Shown: one piece after another, positions 60,403 to 64,000 of the stretch | How positions within the stretch are numbered: the stretch's first letter is position 1 | Layout: the number at the start of each line of letters is the position of its first letter | NCBI GenBank assembly: GCA_031415375.1 | Contig: JANORP010000378.1 | Location: 52,796-116,795 of the forward strand | Source: JADKCL01 sp031415375 | GTDB taxonomy: Bacteria; Bacteroidota; Bacteroidia; J057; JADKCL01 | DNA length: 64,000 nucleotides | Reading direction: 5' to 3' | Translations under genes and position numbers: made by a program | The notes under the pieces: generated by a model | What the model saw: only the letters and a program-made list of their open reading frames with translations | Databases searched by the model: none | What the model was told of the DNA's origin: nothing

Positions 60403-61797
60403 ATGAGTACAAAAATAGAGATCCCACAACTGGAGCGCAAGACGCTCAATGGTCACATCAAGGAAACAATATGGCTCGCGGGGCCTGTGATCGCCGGGCA
60501 AATCGGGCAGATGCTCATCGCTACGGCCGACACGATCATGATCGGGGGCCTTGGTTCACGGCACCTTGCTGCCGCCTCGGTCGCCAACGGTCTCTTTTTC
60601 CTCATCGCTGTGCTCGGCATCGGTGTATGTGTGGTGATCTCGCCGCTCACGGCCCAGGTGCTAGGGGCCAATCGCGGAGAGGAAGCGCTGAGCCAGCGTT
60701 TGCACCAAGGATTGATCGTATCTTTCTGGCTATGCTTGGTCTCGATGGGGCTGGTGGCGCTGTTGGCCTACTTGATTCCCGATATGCATCAACAGCCCGA
60801 GGTTGTACCGATGGCACAGTCCTACCTGCGTATTCTGGCTTTTTCCTTGCCTCCCATGATGATCTATCTGGCCTTCAAGCACTTTCTCGATGGATTTGAG
60901 GCGGTGGTGCCTGGGATGGTGATCATGGGGTTCGTGCTGGTTTTTCACGTGTTTTTCAACTGGGTGCTCATCCATGGCAAGCTGGGATTCCCAGCGATGG
61001 GATTGGACGGGGCTGGCTGGAGCACAGTGGTATCGCGCATCTTGGGCTTGATCGTGATGGTGATTTATGTCGCTGGCTCCAAGCGGTTTGGTATCTATTT
61101 CAAGTGGCGGATGTTGCTGCGCCACCGCGCTGCAGAGATTTGGGAAATTTTGAAAATCGGTCTGCCAAGTGGCTTTCAATACTTTTTTGAGGTGGGTGCC
61201 TTTGCGGGGGCAGTGCTGCTGGCTGGCGCGATCAGCGAGGATGCGCAAAGCGCGCATCAGATTTCGATCCAGATTGCTTCGCTCACCTACATGTTCTACA
61301 TGGGTATCTCCTCAGCAGTATCGATCAGGGTAGGCAATGCGATGGGCCGTCAAGATGCGGGTTCGATCAGGCGAGCATCCTGGGCTGCCCTATTGCTCGG
61401 TTTGGGTTGTGTGGTGGTGTTTGTGGCGTTGATGATAGGGCTGCGGCATAGCTTGCCTTGGCTCTACATCCAAGAGGAACCGGTGGTTCTCATCGCCGCG
61501 CAATTGCTGTTTATCGCTGCAATCTTTCAGGTGTTTGATGGAATCCAGGCTATCGTGATGGGGGCCTTGCGGGGCATGCACGATGTGATGCTGCCCACAG
61601 GCATCACTTTTGTCGCCTATTGGATCATAGGCTTGCCAGCTGCATGGTTGTTTTCAAAGCCGCTCGGCTGGGGTGTGCAGGGCATTTGGTATGGACTCAC
61701 GTTGGGCTTGGGCTTCTCGGCATTGCTGCTATGCGGTCGCCTGCTGTTCAAAACCACAGTTGGAAATATCGCTGCCTCTAATAAGGCTGGCACATGA
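60403..61797 (+). CDS. MATE family multidrug efflux transporter
   Basis: A 464-residue protein with about twelve hydrophobic segments arranged as two homologous halves. The N-terminal helix, ETIWLAGPVIAGQIGQMLIA, and ATADTIMIGGLG are typical MATE sequences. Members export cationic drugs or toxins using sodium or proton gradients, in the inner membrane. The ATG is 3 bp after the small hypothetical gene. There is no visible terminator after it before the thioredoxin gene's own promoter-like box. Confidence 0.92.
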   Translation: MSTKIEIPQLERKTLNGHIKETIWLAGPVIAGQIGQMLIATADTIMIGGLGSRHLAAASVANGLFFLIAVLGIGVCVVISPLTAQVLGANRGEEALSQRLHQGLIVSFWLCLVSMGLVALLAYLIPDMHQQPEVVPMAQSYLRILAFSLPPMMIYLAFKHFLDGFEAVVPGMVIMGFVLVFHVFFNWVLIHGKLGFPAMGLDGAGWSTVVSRILGLIVMVIYVAGSKRFGIYFKWRMLLRHRAAEIWEILKIGLPSGFQYFFEVGAFAGAVLLAGAISEDAQSAHQISIQIASLTYMFYMGISSAVSIRVGNAMGRQDAGSIRRASWAALLLGLGCVVVFVALMIGLRHSLPWLYIQEEPVVLIAAQLLFIAAIFQVFDGIQAIVMGALRGMHDVMLPTGITFVAYWIIGLPAAWLFSKPLGWGVQGIWYGLTLGLGFSALLLCGRLLFKTTVGNIAASNKAGT

Positions 61798-61864
61798 TTT
61801 GCCCATGAGCATTCGTTCATTTTCTCGCTCGTCTGTTTGCGGATTCGGCGAGAATGGCGAACTT

Positions 61865-61872
61865 TAACTTTG
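61865..61872 (+). promoter_or_regulatory. Bacteroidota -7 box TAACTTTG
   Basis: An exact TAnnTTTG match 21 bp before the ATG at 61894. The nearest TTTG upstream is 25 nt away, a longer spacing than the rimP promoter. Confidence 0.45.
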
Positions 61873-61893
61873 AACTCTGAAATTGAATATTGC

Positions 61894-62454
61894 ATGAATC
61901 GTTCGCTTTTCCTTTTGCTTTGCATGTTCTTGTGTGGATTTGCCATTGCGCAACAGGCTCCAACTGTGACGGTTCCCTTGAAACCGGTCGAGAAAATCGA
62001 ATGGTTGACATGGGAGCAAGCTGCTGCCAAGATGGAAAAGGAGCCGCGCCTTCTCATGATCGATTGTTATACTGACTGGTGTGGCTGGTGCAAACGCATG
62101 GATGCTACCACGATGGAAGACCCTCGCATCATCAGCCTCATTGGACAAAAATACTATGCCGTCAAGATGGATGGCGAGGGCAAGAAAGACATCACCTTCA
62201 GGGGACGCACCTATAAGTTCGTCGCGCAAGGCCACCGTGGGTACCATGAGCTTCCTGCAGAATTGATGGGCGGCAAGATGAGCTACCCGACCTTGATCTT
62301 CCTGGACCAAGAGTATGCGATCATCCAGGCGCTGCCAGGCTACCAAGAGGCAACGGCATTTGAGCCGATTTTGGCCTATTTTGGGGGCGGGTTCTACAAA
62401 AGCACCCCTTGGGAGAGCTTTCAGGCGACCTTCAAGAGTGCCAAGACAAATTGA
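61894..62454 (+). CDS. Exported thioredoxin-fold protein (DUF255/thioredoxin-like)
   Basis: From the ATG at 61894 the protein has 186 residues with a signal peptide (LFLLLCMFLCGFAIAQ). The thioredoxin active site CGWC (Cys63-Cys66) occurs in DCYTDWCGWCKRMD. The cis-Pro is in MSYPTLIFL. It should act as a periplasmic disulfide reductase or oxidase, or in repair of secreted proteins. The protein is longer than plain thioredoxin, with a C-terminal extension carrying YFGGGFYKSTPW. It is preceded by its own promoter-like box. Confidence 0.85.
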   Translation: MNRSLFLLLCMFLCGFAIAQQAPTVTVPLKPVEKIEWLTWEQAAAKMEKEPRLLMIDCYTDWCGWCKRMDATTMEDPRIISLIGQKYYAVKMDGEGKKDITFRGRTYKFVAQGHRGYHELPAELMGGKMSYPTLIFLDQEYAIIQALPGYQEATAFEPILAYFGGGFYKSTPWESFQATFKSAKTN

Positions 62455-62607
62455 TGCACGCAGTTGGATCGTCCACGTGCACTTGGTTTGCAATCTGCTT
62501 CACAGTGCTACCTTGGCCTCAGATTGTATGTGTAGGAGTTGCCCGTGTTTGCTTGGATGATGGCTATTTCCTGCATCCGCTCAATATTTAGGAATCAAAT
62601 CTCTGCA

Positions 62608-63885
62608 ATGAAGAAACTTTATACGCTGGTCGCTTTTTCATGGATGGCGCTTGTGGCCATCGGGCAACAGCCTGAAAAATGTGCAACGATGTCGGCCTTG
62701 AGCCACCAAATGCAGGATCCGGCAGTTGGTGCTGGTTACCGCTCCTCCCAACAGGCTGCTGCTACTTGGCGGGCTGAGCATCCTGTTTCCAAAACCAGTG
62801 GGGGCCCGGTATTGACGATACCTGTGGTCGTTCATGTTTTGTACAAGAATGCCAACCAAAACATTTCGGATGCGCAAGTGCATTCGCAGATCGCCGTCCT
62901 GAATGCCGACTATCGCCGTTTGAATGCCGATACAGTTAATACACCGATGATGTTTGATTCCATCGCGGCCGACATCGAGGTCGAGTTTTGCCTCGCTGCT
63001 TTGGATCCATCGGGCAACCCGACCAACGGCATCACGCGCACCTCCACGAGTGGTGGGCAGTTGTTGGGCTTCTTCAGTCCGTTTTTTGAGGATGCAAAGT
63101 ATGACTCGACGGGCGGTCACGATGCGTGGCCCGCAGATCGGTACCTCAACATTTGGGTGTGTGAGATGTTTCCTGGCTTGCTGGGCTATGCACAGTTTCC
63201 TGGGGGATTGTCGGCAACTGATGGCGTTGCGATTTCCTACCAAGCTTTTGGCGACATGGGCACGGTCACGGCTCCCTCCACGCTGGGCCGCACCACGAGC
63301 CACGAGGTTGGCCACTGGATGGGCCTGTACCATATCTGGGGCGACGACCAAGATTGCACTGGCAGCGACTCGATCTACGACACCCCCAATGCGACTGTGG
63401 CATCGTCGAGCGATTGCGAGACGGGTCGCAACAGCTGTAGCAACGAGGATCCCTATTGGGGAGCTTTTGATCCAAATGACATGGTTCAAAACTACATGGA
63501 CTATTCCCATGACTCTTGTATGAACATGTTTTCAGCGGGTCAAAAAGCAAGGATGCATTCATTTCTGTATGCTGATCCTGTACGTTTGGCATTGTTCAAT
63601 TCGACAGCAGGTTGCTCTGCAGCCACCCAAGCGAGCGCTTCCCTTGATCAATATTTCAGTCTCTATCCCAATCCCTCTGCGGGCAAGGTAGATGTGGACT
63701 ACCAAGGCCCTTGGAGTCCCTCGCTGCTTGTGGAGGTGAGCGATCTCGCAGGCAATCTTGTCCACCGCTCTCGGGCAGACGTCAGTAGCTTCAGCATAGA
63801 CCTATCGGCCATTGCATCAGGTGTCTATGTGGTCAAGATTTTCTGCGAAGGCGGTGTTGCGGTCAAAAAATTGCTGCTGCAATAG
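62608..63885 (+). CDS. Secreted M43 (pappalysin-like) metalloprotease with T9SS sorting domain
   Basis: From the ATG at 62608 the protein has 425 residues with signal peptide LYTLVAFSWMALVAIGQ. The zinc motif HExxHxxGxxH is complete in SHEVGHWMGLYHIWGDD (His232, Glu233, His236, His242), and the Met-turn lies in NYMDYSHDSCMNMFS, as in pappalysins/cytophagalysins (M43B). An N-terminal prodomain (about 25-65) precedes the catalytic core. A type A sorting domain runs from SLYPNPSAGKVD to KKLLLQ. It should be a cell-surface or released protease. Confidence 0.92.
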   Translation: MKKLYTLVAFSWMALVAIGQQPEKCATMSALSHQMQDPAVGAGYRSSQQAAATWRAEHPVSKTSGGPVLTIPVVVHVLYKNANQNISDAQVHSQIAVLNADYRRLNADTVNTPMMFDSIAADIEVEFCLAALDPSGNPTNGITRTSTSGGQLLGFFSPFFEDAKYDSTGGHDAWPADRYLNIWVCEMFPGLLGYAQFPGGLSATDGVAISYQAFGDMGTVTAPSTLGRTTSHEVGHWMGLYHIWGDDQDCTGSDSIYDTPNATVASSSDCETGRNSCSNEDPYWGAFDPNDMVQNYMDYSHDSCMNMFSAGQKARMHSFLYADPVRLALFNSTAGCSAATQASASLDQYFSLYPNPSAGKVDVDYQGPWSPSLLVEVSDLAGNLVHRSRADVSSFSIDLSAIASGVYVVKIFCEGGVAVKKLLLQ

Positions 63886-63941
63886 GTTGATCGCCGCTAC
63901 AGCTGCTGTGGCTTGAGCAAGCAATTCAAGGATTCAAACGC

Positions 63942-63949
63942 TATCTTTG
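63942..63949 (+). promoter_or_regulatory. Bacteroidota -7 box TATCTTTG directly before topB-like start
   Basis: An exact TAnnTTTG match that ends only 4 bp before the ATG at 63954. If it works as a promoter, the transcript would begin at or next to the start codon. Confidence 0.45.
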
Positions 63950-63953
63950 CCCC

Positions 63954-64000
63954 ATGAAAGTCGTCTTGGCAGAAAAGCCCTCTGTGGCGAAGGATTTGGC
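63954..64000 (+). CDS. topB: Type IA DNA topoisomerase (topoisomerase III-like), start only
   Basis: The window ends after 15 complete codons reading MKVVLAEKPSVAKDL. This is the start typical of bacterial topoisomerase III/TopB, where AEKPSVA begins the Toprim domain. The rest lies outside the window, so domain content cannot be checked. Confidence 0.7.
   Translation, partial: MKVVLAEKPSVAKDL

Noticed and set aside
1..64000. tRNA, rRNA, transposase and integrase genes
   Set aside because: Looked for by eye on both strands; none was recognised. A covariance-model or profile search would be needed to exclude degenerate copies.

Overview
The window looks like a chromosomal segment of a Bacteroidota member, possibly Saprospiraceae- or Chitinophagia-like, although the exact lineage cannot be fixed from sequence alone. 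The evidence is eight proteins with C-terminal type IX secretion (T9SS) type A sorting domains, SprB and HYR repeats, several promoters of the Bacteroidota TAnnTTTG type, few Shine-Dalgarno sites, and a Bacteroidota-style IF-2. By eye most of the window is moderately GC-rich. Two blocks (about 34.4-37.3 kb and 49.6-54.9 kb) are clearly more AT-rich and carry accessory genes.

Layout. 0-5.4 kb: the 3' part of a giant secreted Ig-like/HYR/SprB protein. 5.6-10.2 kb: an oligopeptide-type binding lipoprotein and the helicase HrpB. 10.4-13.3 kb: two T9SS cargo proteins, one of them an esterase. 13.4-13.9 kb: a gene-free stretch with a duplicated hairpin element. 13.9-17.9 kb: a GreA/GreB-like protein, then a tight cluster of a membrane protein, a ceramidase-family enzyme and a secreted arylsulfotransferase-like protein. 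18-22.5 kb: a secreted subtilase. 22.6-27 kb: thioesterase, M20 peptidase, a conserved hypothetical protein, a six-repeat secreted protein and a Nudix hydrolase. 27.2-34.1 kb: two more T9SS proteins around a small GIY-YIG protein and a SWIM zinc-finger protein. 34.4-37.3 kb: a decayed restriction-modification cassette between two copies of the pbpC 3' end. 37.3-45.5 kb: a penicillin-binding protein 1C and alpha-2-macroglobulin operon. 45.8-47.5 kb: an M15-like peptidase overlapping a lipoprotein, possibly an effector and immunity pair. 47.5-49.5 kb: a DOPA dioxygenase-like and an ADP-ribosylglycohydrolase-like protein. 49.9-54.8 kb: an accessory island. 55-64 kb: core genes infB, nusA and rimP, a MATE pump, a thioredoxin-like protein, a secreted M43 protease and the start of a topoisomerase.

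The most interesting system is at 49.9-52.7 kb. A 60-residue precursor ends in a Tyr-Asp-Arg, His-Asn-Arg, His-Asn-Arg core and is followed, with overlapping genes, by a radical SAM/SPASM maturase, a 2-oxoglutarate Fe(II) oxygenase and an HExxH-type putative peptide hydroxylase. This is a complete triceptide (three-residue cyclophane) RiPP operon with two predicted tailoring oxidations. It runs head-on into a Septu-like PtuA/PtuB defence pair and the two 3' ends overlap by 47 bp.

Other notable observations are the R-M cassette bounded by 154-bp duplications of pbpC, and an HYR domain split by a 250-residue glycine-rich domain with a 19-bp near-repeat at both borders. No tRNA, rRNA, CRISPR array, transposase or integrase was recognised.
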